This document shows positions 6,907-13,528 of a stretch of 15,811 nt of DNA, piece after piece (the first letter of the stretch is position 1; each line of letters begins with the position of its first letter). The stretch spans positions 1 through 15,811 of the forward strand of contig VBNY01000221.1 in assembly GCA_005877705.1 (NCBI GenBank). Direction: 5' to 3'. The translations under genes were made by a program, and so were the position numbers. The DNA is from Gammaproteobacteria bacterium. GTDB taxonomy: Bacteria > Pseudomonadota > Gammaproteobacteria > Steroidobacterales > Steroidobacteraceae. The notes under the pieces are model-generated. The model did no database searches, was not told the origin of the DNA, and worked only from the letters and a program-made list of their open reading frames with translations.

Positions 6907-7857
6907 ATGCGCGAACCCGTCGCCGCCGCCACCCAGACTCTGCTGCGCCGTTTCCGAGCCCAGCGGCCGCTGCGCGGCGGCTCCCTGCTCGTCACGATCT
7001 TCGGCGACGCGATCGCGCCGCGCGGCGGCCTGGTCACCCTCGGCAGCCTGATTCGCCTGGCGCAGCCGTTCGGACTCACGGAGCGGCTCGTGCGCACCTC
7101 GGTGGCGCGCCTTGCCCGGGACGGCTGGCTGGCTGCGCGCCGCGACGGGCGCCGCAGCGAATACCGGTTGACATCCAACGGACAGCAGCGCTTCGCCGAG
7201 GCCACGCGGCGCATCTATGGCGAGATCCCCCGAGCGTGGGACGGCCAGTGGACGCTCGCGATCCTGCCGCCCACGACCGGCCGCCGCCGGCAGCACATCC
7301 GTGACGAGCTGCGGTGGCTGGGCTTCGGTCAGGTGAGCGCGGGCGTGTTCGCGCATCCGAACTGCAGCCTCGAGCAGGCTCGCGAGTGGCTCGGCAGTCT
7401 GCGTGGCGCCGCCAACGGGTTGCTTTTGAAAAGCTCCAGCGAGGGGATCGAGGTGGATCGACGGCTCGTCGCCTCGGGGTGGGATCTCGGCGAGCTCGCG
7501 CGCCGCTATCGGCGATTCGTCGACACGTTCGCGCCTGTCGAGTCGGCGGTTGCCGCCCGCGCCGCGGTTGCGGCCGAGCCCGCATTCGTGATCCGCACGC
7601 TGTTGATTCATGAATACCGCAAGATCCACCTGCAGGACCCGCTATTGCCGCCTGCGCTGTTGCCCGCGGATTGGATAGGTGCGGCCGGCTACGAGCTGTG
7701 CAAAGGACTCTATGCGCGCGTGTTCGCCGCCGCGGAAGGCTTTCTGTCGAACACCGCCAGCACGATAAGCGACCCGCTGCCGGCCGCGAACGCCGCGGCG
7801 TACGCCCGCTTCGGCGGTATCGCGAGCGCCGGGGTGGGCCGTTCGGCCAGCGCGTAG
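6907..7857 (+). CDS. paaX: PaaX-family transcriptional regulator
   Basis: A 316-residue repressor, the same length as E. coli PaaX. The N-terminal winged-helix domain carries GSLLVTIFGDAIAPRGG, LGSLIRLAQPFGLTERLVRTS and DGWL..RDGRRSEYRLT (about residues 26-95). The central domain begins near WDGQWTLAILP. The C-terminal PaaX signature HLQDPLLPPALLPADW is followed by FGGI near the end. Known PaaX proteins bind operators in phenylacetate operons and release them on binding phenylacetyl-CoA. It is divergent from the receptor-paaK operon with shared inverted repeats between, so it most likely controls that operon and itself. The ATG at 6907 fits family length; no strong ribosome site precedes it. 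Convergent with the cytochrome gene, 48 nt apart. The gene appears intact. Confidence 0.94.
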   Translation: MREPVAAATQTLLRRFRAQRPLRGGSLLVTIFGDAIAPRGGLVTLGSLIRLAQPFGLTERLVRTSVARLARDGWLAARRDGRRSEYRLTSNGQQRFAEATRRIYGEIPRAWDGQWTLAILPPTTGRRRQHIRDELRWLGFGQVSAGVFAHPNCSLEQAREWLGSLRGAANGLLLKSSSEGIEVDRRLVASGWDLGELARRYRRFVDTFAPVESAVAARAAVAAEPAFVIRTLLIHEYRKIHLQDPLLPPALLPADWIGAAGYELCKGLYARVFAAAEGFLSNTASTISDPLPAANAAAYARFGGIASAGVGRSASA

Positions 7858-7905
7858 CGTGCAACCGAGGCTGCGCTGGCAAATGGAGTGCATGAGGAGC
7901 TCCGA

Positions 7906-8367
7906 CTAGGGTTCGGCTGGCAGCGGCGTGTTGGAGCTCGACAGGAGGCGCGCCCGCGTTTCGGCGACCGCCACGAGTCGAGTCGCGCGATAGCTGCCAA
8001 CCTCCTCTCCCGTGAAGTCGACAAAGGTCGCGGGCACCGCCACGGCGCTCAGGTTGCGAACCATCCAGCTGAGGAGCCGGGCGAGCTCGAGGTTCGACAG
8101 CGGCGACTGCGACGAGCCGGGCACTTGCACCAGGTAACGCCGTCCCGCGGCAGTGGCCGAGAGCGGCACGAGCGAATCGCGAACCGACGGCACCTTACCG
8201 GCGACGCCCGAGCCATCGGCGAGGTGACATCCCATGCAGTTGAGGATGTAGTCGACCTGCGGCTCGGCTGCGCAGGCCGCACCAACGTGGCTCAGCGTCA
8301 GCGCCGCGGCTGCCAGCGTGGCGGCGAACGGACACAAAGCGCCGCGGTAGCGCAGGCATGCCGTCAC
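7906..8367 (-). CDS. Periplasmic monohaem cytochrome c of the aromatic amine dehydrogenase cluster
   Basis: A 153-residue exported c-type cytochrome. Residues 1 to about 34 form a Sec signal peptide (hydrophobic ATLAAAALTLSHVGAACAA), and the single haem-binding motif CMGCH lies at 44-48. The only other methionine of the mature protein is Met102 in LLSWMVRNLS, a candidate sixth ligand. I chose the GTG at 8367, which overlaps the aauA stop by 4 nt (GTGA); a longer frame from ATG 8433 would lie inside aauA and bury the signal peptide. The Alcaligenes faecalis aau cluster is known to carry a small periplasmic monohaem cytochrome directly after aauA, matching this position. The likely role is carrying electrons from the dehydrogenase or an intermediate acceptor to the respiratory chain. 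It is not a dihaem MauG-type protein. Confidence 0.82.
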   Translation of the reverse strand: MTACLRYRGALCPFAATLAAAALTLSHVGAACAAEPQVDYILNCMGCHLADGSGVAGKVPSVRDSLVPLSATAAGRRYLVQVPGSSQSPLSNLELARLLSWMVRNLSAVAVPATFVDFTGEEVGSYRATRLVAVAETRARLLSSSNTPLPAEP

Positions 8368-8885
8368 TTCACGAACCCCACGATCCGCGACGTTGAGCAA
8401 TGATAGGCGATTCCCGCCTGGCTGCCCGCGCACCAGTTGTAATCGTTCGATTGGAACGGGATGTAGAGCGGCTTGTCGTTTTCGTTCCGATTGCAGAGGC
8501 AGCGGCCACAGGTGCTCTTGCCGCAGCAGTCGTTGTAGGAAACGATGTAATCGCGGCCGTCGCCGGGGTTATGGCACGTTCCGATCCAGGTGATCGCTGA
8601 CGGCTCGGTGCCGGGCGGACAGCTGTGTTGTGACCCGCCGCAGCAGCTGCAAAGGAAGCCATCGATCGCGCAATGGCGCCAGTATTCACATGTCTTGGGA
8701 TCCCCCGGATCGGCCTGCGCCGGCAGCGCGGACGCGCGCGGCTCGGCGCCCCGCGCGACCGGCAACAATGGCAGGGCAGCGGCGCCCACGAGCGCCGTCC
8801 CGAGACTACCGAGCAGGCCGCGCCTGGAGAGCCGCCGCGCCAGATGCCGCGCCGATCCTTCAGTGACCGCATCGAACCACTTCAT
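8364..8885 (-). CDS. aauA: Aromatic amine dehydrogenase small (TTQ-bearing) subunit
   Basis: A 173-residue precursor of the catalytic beta subunit. A Tat signal (SRRGLLG at residues 20-26, hydrophobic stretch to about 40, then LPVARGA) sends it to the periplasm. The mature part has 14 cysteines, as in A. faecalis AADH. The two tryptophans forming tryptophan tryptophylquinone are present as Trp100 (SAITWIGTC) and Trp151 (NDYNWC); their spacing of 51 equals that of Trp109 and Trp160 in the A. faecalis enzyme. The catalytic base equivalent to Asp128 is Asp119 (YNDCC), and the nearby Thr172 is Ser164 here. CAIDGFLCSCCGG and IGTCHNP resemble AADH more than methylamine dehydrogenase, pointing to phenylethylamine, tyramine or tryptamine as substrates. 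ATG 8885 overlaps the mauE stop by 4 nt. Confidence 0.95.
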   Translation of the reverse strand: MKWFDAVTEGSARHLARRLSRRGLLGSLGTALVGAAALPLLPVARGAEPRASALPAQADPGDPKTCEYWRHCAIDGFLCSCCGGSQHSCPPGTEPSAITWIGTCHNPGDGRDYIVSYNDCCGKSTCGRCLCNRNENDKPLYIPFQSNDYNWCAGSQAGIAYHCSTSRIVGFVK

Positions 8886-9466
8886 GCGCCGGCCCCGTCA
8901 TCCCGCGCGAAACTCGGCCGGTGCGGCAGGCGCCGAGACAATTCGAGCAGGCCGTCCAGCGCCACGTACAGCAGCGCCCCCGCGCAGACGCCTCCAACAA
9001 TCGTCAACACGTCTAACCAGTTGAGCGGCCGCGAGCTCCAAGGAAGCCAGCCCGCCGTGAGCAACGCTAGTGCCAGCACGGCATTCCTCCACACCAGCCC
9101 CGGCGAGATGCTGCGGCTTCGTCCAAACCCCATGCAGCCGCAGTCCAGCTCCCGGCGTCCGCGCCGCAGATTGACTGCGATAGCTGCAGCGTAGATCGCA
9201 AGCAGCAGGGATCCCGCCAGGCTCGCGCGCTCACGGGCAACAGGGATCAGCAATCCGCTCGCCAGCAGCACCTCGAGCGCCGGCACGATCCGGCTCATGG
9301 GGAGACTCAGCCATCCGGGAAGCACGTCGTAGGCTGCGAATACCTCCGCGAACTGACGCAAATCGCGCACCTTGTGCACGCCTGCCGCGCCAAAGAGCAG
9401 CGCGAAGCAGCTGGTGATGATCACGCCCGCCACCGGATCGATGGGGTACACGGATGCCAACCTCAC
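8882..9466 (-). CDS. mauE: MauE-type membrane protein for TTQ dehydrogenase assembly
   Basis: A 194-residue polytopic inner-membrane protein of the MauE/DoxX-like group, with about four to five hydrophobic segments (near residues 12-30, 58-76, 82-99, 127-142 and 152-170). The family DCGC motif is at 108-111. MauE/AauE is required with MauD/AauD for export, folding or disulphide formation of the cysteine-rich small subunit; MauE resembles the membrane domain of VKOR/DsbD-like thiol systems (family knowledge). The start is GTG at 9466, overlapping the aauB stop by 4 nt, and the end overlaps the aauA start by 4 nt. In known clusters a thioredoxin-like mauD/aauD follows here; it is absent, so the periplasmic thiol partner must be encoded elsewhere or replaced by another protein. 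Confidence 0.92.
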   Translation of the reverse strand: MRLASVYPIDPVAGVIITSCFALLFGAAGVHKVRDLRQFAEVFAAYDVLPGWLSLPMSRIVPALEVLLASGLLIPVARERASLAGSLLLAIYAAAIAVNLRRGRRELDCGCMGFGRSRSISPGLVWRNAVLALALLTAGWLPWSSRPLNWLDVLTIVGGVCAGALLYVALDGLLELSRRLPHRPSFARDDGAGA

Positions 9467-10614
9467 GGGGTTACGAGAATGGTCGGGCTCTGCGCGATGC
9501 TGTCGATCGACCTCAGGTACTGTCCCGAGGAGGCATCATAGATGTCGAGCACGTTGCTTTCGATGAAGCTCGCGTAGAGCAACGGCTTCGAATCCTGCGA
9601 CACCTGGATCGAGCCGGTTTTGTTGTGTACGGGAATCTGCTGCACCTTGCGCCGGGAGGCGAGATCGTACACCCAGATCTCGGTGCCGGGATCCTTGTGC
9701 GTCTCTGGGCCGCCCTGGTGCACGAGCGCGTACAGTCGGTTGCTCCCCCGATGCAGCGCCAGGTGCTGCAGACCGCCGGTGCGCCACCGGCCGGCACGCT
9801 CCGGGCTCGAGAACAGCGACCATTTCTCGGCGAGCTGAATGCCCTGCGCGCGGCTCTGGATCGGGTAGATCGTGCCCTCGAAAGAAGCGAACAGCCAGGT
9901 GTCGCCCGAGCGCACACCCTTCTCGGTGAGCGGATCCTTCATGCCATCGAACAGCTCCGCGGTGCGCGTGCTGCCGGCCAGACCCCCCGCCTCGTTCAGC
10001 GTGACTGCCAGCAGCGAACCGTCGCCGCAGATCGAGAAGAAGCTGCGCGCTCCGGTGGGATACACGAGTGCGCAGCCGGCCGTCTCGATCTCGCCTGCGA
10101 ACTTGCGGCCGCGCGCATCCACGACCGTCACCGATTGCGCCGGCGTGAAGTTGTAGATGAGCAGGAAGCGATCATCGTCGGTGAGCGCTGCGGCACTCAC
10201 CATCGGCATGTTCGAGGAGCGCTTCGGCGGAATCTCGATCTCAGCGACGGGGCGCAGCCCGGCTGCATCGTAGATGGTGACGACATCGGTGCGTGTACCG
10301 CGCGTGCCGCGCGAATAATAGGTCTCGGGCGAGTAGATGACGTCGGCTTTACTTGGGATGACTACGCCGTTGAATCCGACTCCGGTGCTGAGCATCCCGA
10401 GCGGCTTGCCGGCGTCCCCGTCCACGAGGACCGCCTTGCCGTCGGCGAAGTTGAAGAAGGCGATATCGTTGACCCAGAGCCAGTGCGGCCCCGGCTGCTG
10501 CGGCAACATCTCCACGGTGGCCGGCTCATTGGGCAGTTGCGCCCACGCGCTGGCCGCGCAGGAGGCAAGCGCCGTGGTGATCAGCCCGATTCTCGGCCAC
10601 TTGATGCATCCCAC
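9463..10614 (-). CDS. aauB: Aromatic amine dehydrogenase large (beta-propeller) subunit
   Basis: The non-catalytic large subunit that docks two TTQ subunits in the periplasmic alpha2-beta2 enzyme. From GTG 10614 it is 383 residues: a Sec signal (MGCIKWPR, then IGLITTALASCAASAWA, cleaved about residue 25) and a seven-bladed propeller. Diagnostic segments shared with A. faecalis AADH are TYYSRGTRGTRTDVV, EIPPKRSS, RSFFSICGDGSLL, KWSLFSSPE and TEIWVYDLASRRKV. An in-frame TTG at 10662 extends the frame, but GGGGG about 8 nt before the GTG and the compact signal peptide favour 10614. First gene of the aauB-mauE-aauA-cytochrome operon, divergent from apbE. No missing stretch is evident. Methylamine dehydrogenase heavy chain is the alternative name, but the small subunit supports AADH. 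Confidence 0.93.
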   Translation of the reverse strand: MGCIKWPRIGLITTALASCAASAWAQLPNEPATVEMLPQQPGPHWLWVNDIAFFNFADGKAVLVDGDAGKPLGMLSTGVGFNGVVIPSKADVIYSPETYYSRGTRGTRTDVVTIYDAAGLRPVAEIEIPPKRSSNMPMVSAAALTDDDRFLLIYNFTPAQSVTVVDARGRKFAGEIETAGCALVYPTGARSFFSICGDGSLLAVTLNEAGGLAGSTRTAELFDGMKDPLTEKGVRSGDTWLFASFEGTIYPIQSRAQGIQLAEKWSLFSSPERAGRWRTGGLQHLALHRGSNRLYALVHQGGPETHKDPGTEIWVYDLASRRKVQQIPVHNKTGSIQVSQDSKPLLYASFIESNVLDIYDASSGQYLRSIDSIAQSPTILVTP

Positions 10615-10642
10615 GGTCGCCCCCGTAACTCGACTCGCCGCG

Positions 10643-10658
10643 ACTATAGCTGCATAGT
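10643..10658 (-). promoter_or_regulatory. Candidate -10 element and small palindrome upstream of aauB
   Basis: In the 98-nt divergent gap between aauB and apbE, the minus strand reads TATAGT at 10648-10643, a good -10 match, with an AT-rich stretch and a poor TTGCTT/TGTTGC -35 further upstream. The same bases lie in a near-palindrome, ACTAT-N6-ATAGT (10643-10658). Transcription would begin near 10636, downstream of the alternative TTG start at 10662, which supports the GTG at 10614. On the other strand TTGACG at 10676-10681 could be a -35 for apbE, but its -10 is poor. Confidence 0.3.
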
Positions 10659-10712
10659 CCAAAAAGCAACAGTACTTGACGCAGCGGAGCCGGAAAAACG
10701 AGGATCGCCCCG

Positions 10713-11756
10713 ATGGACATTCGCCTCACCGCGTTCCTGTCGGTGTTTTCGCTCCTGGGCGCGCTGCCGCAGGCGGCGCATGCCGAGTGGCTCAAGCGCA
10801 CGGAGGCCATCATGGGCACGCGCATCTACGTCGAGCTGTGGGACACGGACCCGACCCACGGCAACGCCGCCATCGACGCCGTGATGGCCGAGATGCACCG
10901 CATCGATGACCTCATGAGCCACTACAAGCCCGACAGTCAGCTCTCGCAGATCAACGCGCGCGCCGCGCGCGAGCCGGTGCAGGTCGATCCGGAGCTGTTC
11001 GACCTGATCAAGCTGTCGACGCACTACTCCGAGATCACCGCAGGCGCCTTCGATATCACGTACGCGAGCGTCGGCTATCTGTACGACTATCGCCGCCACG
11101 TCAAACCCACGGAGGCCCAGATCAAGGCCGCATTGCCGGCCGTGAACTGGCGCAACATGCTGCTCGATCAGCAGCACCACACGGTGCGTTTCGAGCATCC
11201 CGGGATGCGCATCGATCTCGGCGGCATCGGCAAGGGATATGCCGTCGACTGTGGAATCGTCGTGACCGCCGGCGGAGATACGCGCATCATCGGCGATCAC
11301 CTGGGCCGGCCGTGGCTCGTCGCCATACGTCACCCGGACGACAAAGACAAGGTCGTCACGCGCATTCCGTTGTCCGACGCGGCAATGTCGACTTCAGGCG
11401 ATTACGAGCGCTACTTCGACGAAAAAGGCGTGCGCTATCACCACATCATCGATCCGCACACCGGGCACTCCGCGAGCAAGGTTCGCAGCGCGACCGTCCT
11501 CGGGCCGACGGCGACGCAGACCGATGGCATGTCGAAGACCGCATTTGTCCTCGGGCCCGAGAAGGCACTCGAGATCATCAATCGGATGCCGGAGTACGAT
11601 GCGGTGTTCGTCTGTCCAGACGGGCGCGTGCTGTACTCAAACGGGCTGCGGCCGCCGGCGCCGAGGCCGGCGGGAGCGTCGAAATCCGACGTGCCGAAGA
11701 GCACGCCGAAACCAAGAAAGAACGGCGTCGCGCCGCAGCCCGCGGACGCGAACTAG
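10713..11756 (+). CDS. apbE: ApbE-family FAD:protein FMN transferase (exported), with an internal gap
   Basis: A 347-residue periplasmic flavin transferase that would attach FMN through a phosphodiester bond to a Ser/Thr of a target protein. A Sec signal spans residues 1-24 (AHA cut). Family motifs are IMGTRIYVELW (33-43), SHYKPDSQLSQIN (69-81), GAFDITYASVGYLYDY (111-126), IDLGGIGKGYAVD (167-179), TAGGDTRIIGD (185-195) and TDGMSKTAFVLG (270-281). Between GYAVD and TAGGD there are only 5 residues (CGIVV); the usual helix plus strand is about 11 longer, so roughly 33 nt appear missing in frame near 11250-11262. This removes part of the core fold, and activity is doubtful if real. The C-terminal tail after 310 is rich in Pro, Lys and Arg. 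Divergent from the amine dehydrogenase operon; its target is not in the window. Confidence 0.93.
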   Translation: MDIRLTAFLSVFSLLGALPQAAHAEWLKRTEAIMGTRIYVELWDTDPTHGNAAIDAVMAEMHRIDDLMSHYKPDSQLSQINARAAREPVQVDPELFDLIKLSTHYSEITAGAFDITYASVGYLYDYRRHVKPTEAQIKAALPAVNWRNMLLDQQHHTVRFEHPGMRIDLGGIGKGYAVDCGIVVTAGGDTRIIGDHLGRPWLVAIRHPDDKDKVVTRIPLSDAAMSTSGDYERYFDEKGVRYHHIIDPHTGHSASKVRSATVLGPTATQTDGMSKTAFVLGPEKALEIINRMPEYDAVFVCPDGRVLYSNGLRPPAPRPAGASKSDVPKSTPKPRKNGVAPQPADAN

Positions 11757-11780
11757 GGGCGCCAGGGCCAAGCAAACTCG

Positions 11781-11798
11781 CGGGCAGCGTGCTGCCCG
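11781..11798. terminator. Hairpin between convergent apbE and DUF2934 genes
   Basis: CGGGCAGC-GT-GCTGCCCG is a perfect 8-bp inverted repeat midway between the stop codons of apbE (11756) and the DUF2934 gene (11809). The position suits a shared bidirectional terminator. There is only a weak T-run after it on either strand (CCTTTACT on plus, GAGTTTGC on minus), so classical intrinsic termination is uncertain. Confidence 0.5.
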
Positions 11799-11808
11799 TG
11801 CGCCGCCT

Positions 11809-12099
11809 TTACTGGTGTGAGCCGCGGTGCTCTGCCCCGAGCAGAGCGTCAACTTCGGCCTCCGCAAGCAGCCAGTCGTCTGCCTCGCAGCCGGGCGTGA
11901 ATCCGCGCTGCTCGGCACGCAAATAAGCAGCTTCCGCGATCATCGCGCGGCGCGCCTCTGGTGATATATCAACACGCGGCGGCGCCGGCGACTCGGCGGG
12001 TAGCTTGGCGCGCGAGCCGCGGCGAGCGGAGGGTGTCTTGTCGGCGGATGCGGTGGGGTCAGTCGTAGCGGCGGAAACAGTGGAACGGCGGTTGGCCAT
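11809..12099 (-). CDS. DUF2934 domain-containing small protein
   Basis: A 96-residue soluble protein. The N-terminal half is low-complexity (Ser, Thr, Ala, Pro, Arg). The C-terminal half carries the DUF2934 pattern: IAEAAYLRAEQRGF at about 53-66, then a CEADDWLLAEAEVDALL segment, where DWL.AE is the conserved core. The function of the family is unknown; members are common as short orphan proteins in proteobacteria. ATG 12099 is well supported by a strong AGGAGG ribosome site (12110-12105) 5 nt upstream; a longer frame to 12156 would bury that site. It stands alone, convergent with apbE across the hairpin at 11781. Confidence 0.85.
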   Translation of the reverse strand: MANRRSTVSAATTDPTASADKTPSARRGSRAKLPAESPAPPRVDISPEARRAMIAEAAYLRAEQRGFTPGCEADDWLLAEAEVDALLGAEHRGSHQ

Positions 12100-12541
12100 C
12101 GGATCCTCCTTGGGAGTGAGGGTCAGCAGCTTGCGACGTGACGCGCGCGCATGCAAGCCGAAACCGCGGTCATGAGAGACTCGAGCGCCGCGGCCATCAC
12201 TTCAGCTGCATCGCAACCACCGTCGCAGACCTGTCCGCGCTGTCCGCGCTGTGTCCGCCACCGTCCGGTGTCCGGCGTGCGGACGCTTCGGAATCGTTGC
12301 GCGCGCAGCGATTGGCGAACACGAGTTGCGTTTTCAGGCACTTGCGACTCGAGTATATGCTGGCACGCCCGATGCCGAGGCTTGCGTACAGATCCACACA
12401 TGAAAATTGCCGAGCTCAAACGCATCCCACACTTTGATCACTCAGCGCACCGGTATTGGGCACTGAAGCTCAGGACGCGCCGATCACCCGCAGCAGGTGC
12501 CGGTATGCTCGCGGGGGCGCTGTCGTCACAGTGTGGTTGGC
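12100..12541. other. Intergenic stretch with candidate promoter and short repeats
   Basis: Between the divergent DUF2934 and transporter genes I see no convincing gene. It holds the DUF2934 ribosome site (12105-12110), a short tandem repeat of CTGTCCGCG (12231-12248, then a third imperfect copy) and a moderate plus-strand promoter candidate: TTTTCA at 12331-12336, 17-nt spacer, TATATG at 12354-12359. A short plus-strand frame from ATG 12401 (MKIAELKRIPHFDH...) ends at 12549, overlapping the transporter start; it has no ribosome site and no family I recognise. Confidence 0.4.
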
Positions 12542-13528
12542 GTGAGTAAGCCGCCCGCTCGCGCTCCGGCCTTGCGGCCGGACGGTTTCCTCGTAGCGCT
12601 GTTCGTCGCGGTTGCGCTCGGTCTGCTGTATCCCGGCCCCGGCGCCGATCGAGGCGTGCTGCACATGCCGACGGTCACCGGCGTCGGCATCTCGCTCATC
12701 TTCTTTCTGTACGGCGCGGCTCTCGCACCGCGCCGGCTCGCGGCCGGCACGAGGAACTGGCGTCTGCACCTCTTCACCCAGCTCACGACATTCGCCGTGT
12801 TCCCGCTGCTCGGGATCGTGGTGGTAATGCTCGTGCGGCGACTGGTGCCGCTCGATCTGCTGACGGGGTTCTTTTACCTGTGCGCCCAGTCCTCGACGAT
12901 CTCATCGTCCGTCGCCTTGACCGCCGTGGCGAAGGGCAATGTGCCGGGCGCGGTGTTCAACGCGACGCTCTCCGGCCTGTTGGGGATGTTTCTCACGCCC
13001 GCGCTCGCCGGCGTGATGGCCCACACGAGCGGCCACGAGCTGCCGCTCGCAAAGGCGATCGTCGATATCGTGACGAAGCTGCTGCTGCCTTTCGCAGCAG
13101 GACAGCTGTCGCGGCCGGTGCTCGCGGCGTTCCTCGAAAGATACCGAGGTTGGGTGAGTTACGTCGACCGCAGCGTCATCGTGCTCATTGTGTACGCTGC
13201 GTTCTGCCAGTCGACCCAGGCGGGCGTGTGGTCGGCGCAGGGAGCGGCCGTGATCGCGCTCGTCGCGGCGCTGACTGCACTGCTGCTGGTCACGGCGATC
13301 GGCTTGACCGTGCGTCTCGCCCGCGCGCTCGGACTATCGCGCGAGGATGAGATAGCAGCCGTGTTCTGCGGATCGACGAAGAGTCTCGCGAACGGCGTGT
13401 CGATCGCCAGAGTGTTGTTTGCCAATCACGCGGCGCTCGGCATGCTCGTGCTGCCGTTGATGGTGTATCACCCGTTGCAGCTAATCGTGTGCACCTGGCT
13501 CGCGCGACGCTACGCTGCGCGCACGTGA
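12542..13528 (+). CDS. Bile acid:sodium symporter-like (SBF-like / YfeH family) transporter
   Basis: A 328-residue inner-membrane protein with about nine to ten hydrophobic helices, near the length of E. coli YfeH. Segments typical of the SBF-like group are LRPDGFLVAL at the N-terminus, ISLIFFLYGAAL, CAQSSTISSSVALT followed by AKGNVPGA (the unwound ion-site region), LLLPFAAGQLSRP, FCGSTKSLANGV and LVLPLMVYHPLQL. The family is annotated as putative sodium-dependent transport of organic anions; the substrate is unknown. I prefer GTG 12542, giving a short N-terminus before the first helix; an in-frame GTG at 12497 adds 15 residues, and neither has a clear ribosome site. Its last 19 nt overlap the end of galU on the opposite strand. 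The gene looks intact. Confidence 0.85.
   Translation: MSKPPARAPALRPDGFLVALFVAVALGLLYPGPGADRGVLHMPTVTGVGISLIFFLYGAALAPRRLAAGTRNWRLHLFTQLTTFAVFPLLGIVVVMLVRRLVPLDLLTGFFYLCAQSSTISSSVALTAVAKGNVPGAVFNATLSGLLGMFLTPALAGVMAHTSGHELPLAKAIVDIVTKLLLPFAAGQLSRPVLAAFLERYRGWVSYVDRSVIVLIVYAAFCQSTQAGVWSAQGAAVIALVAALTALLLVTAIGLTVRLARALGLSREDEIAAVFCGSTKSLANGVSIARVLFANHAALGMLVLPLMVYHPLQLIVCTWLARRYAART

Noticed and set aside
10615..10662. TTG start at 10662 for aauB
   Set aside because: It puts a non-signal leader before the Sec signal and would lie upstream of the likely transcription start; GTG 10614 has a GGGGG ribosome site.
12231..12260. Tandem CTGTCCGCG units as a possible CRISPR or regulatory repeat
   Set aside because: Only two exact 9-nt copies plus one imperfect copy, with no spacers; too little to be more than chance GC-rich slippage.
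12123..12425. A 100-codon minus-strand frame upstream of the DUF2934 gene
   Set aside because: Cys/Arg-rich, no family pattern, and no ribosome site; overlaps other equally open frames.
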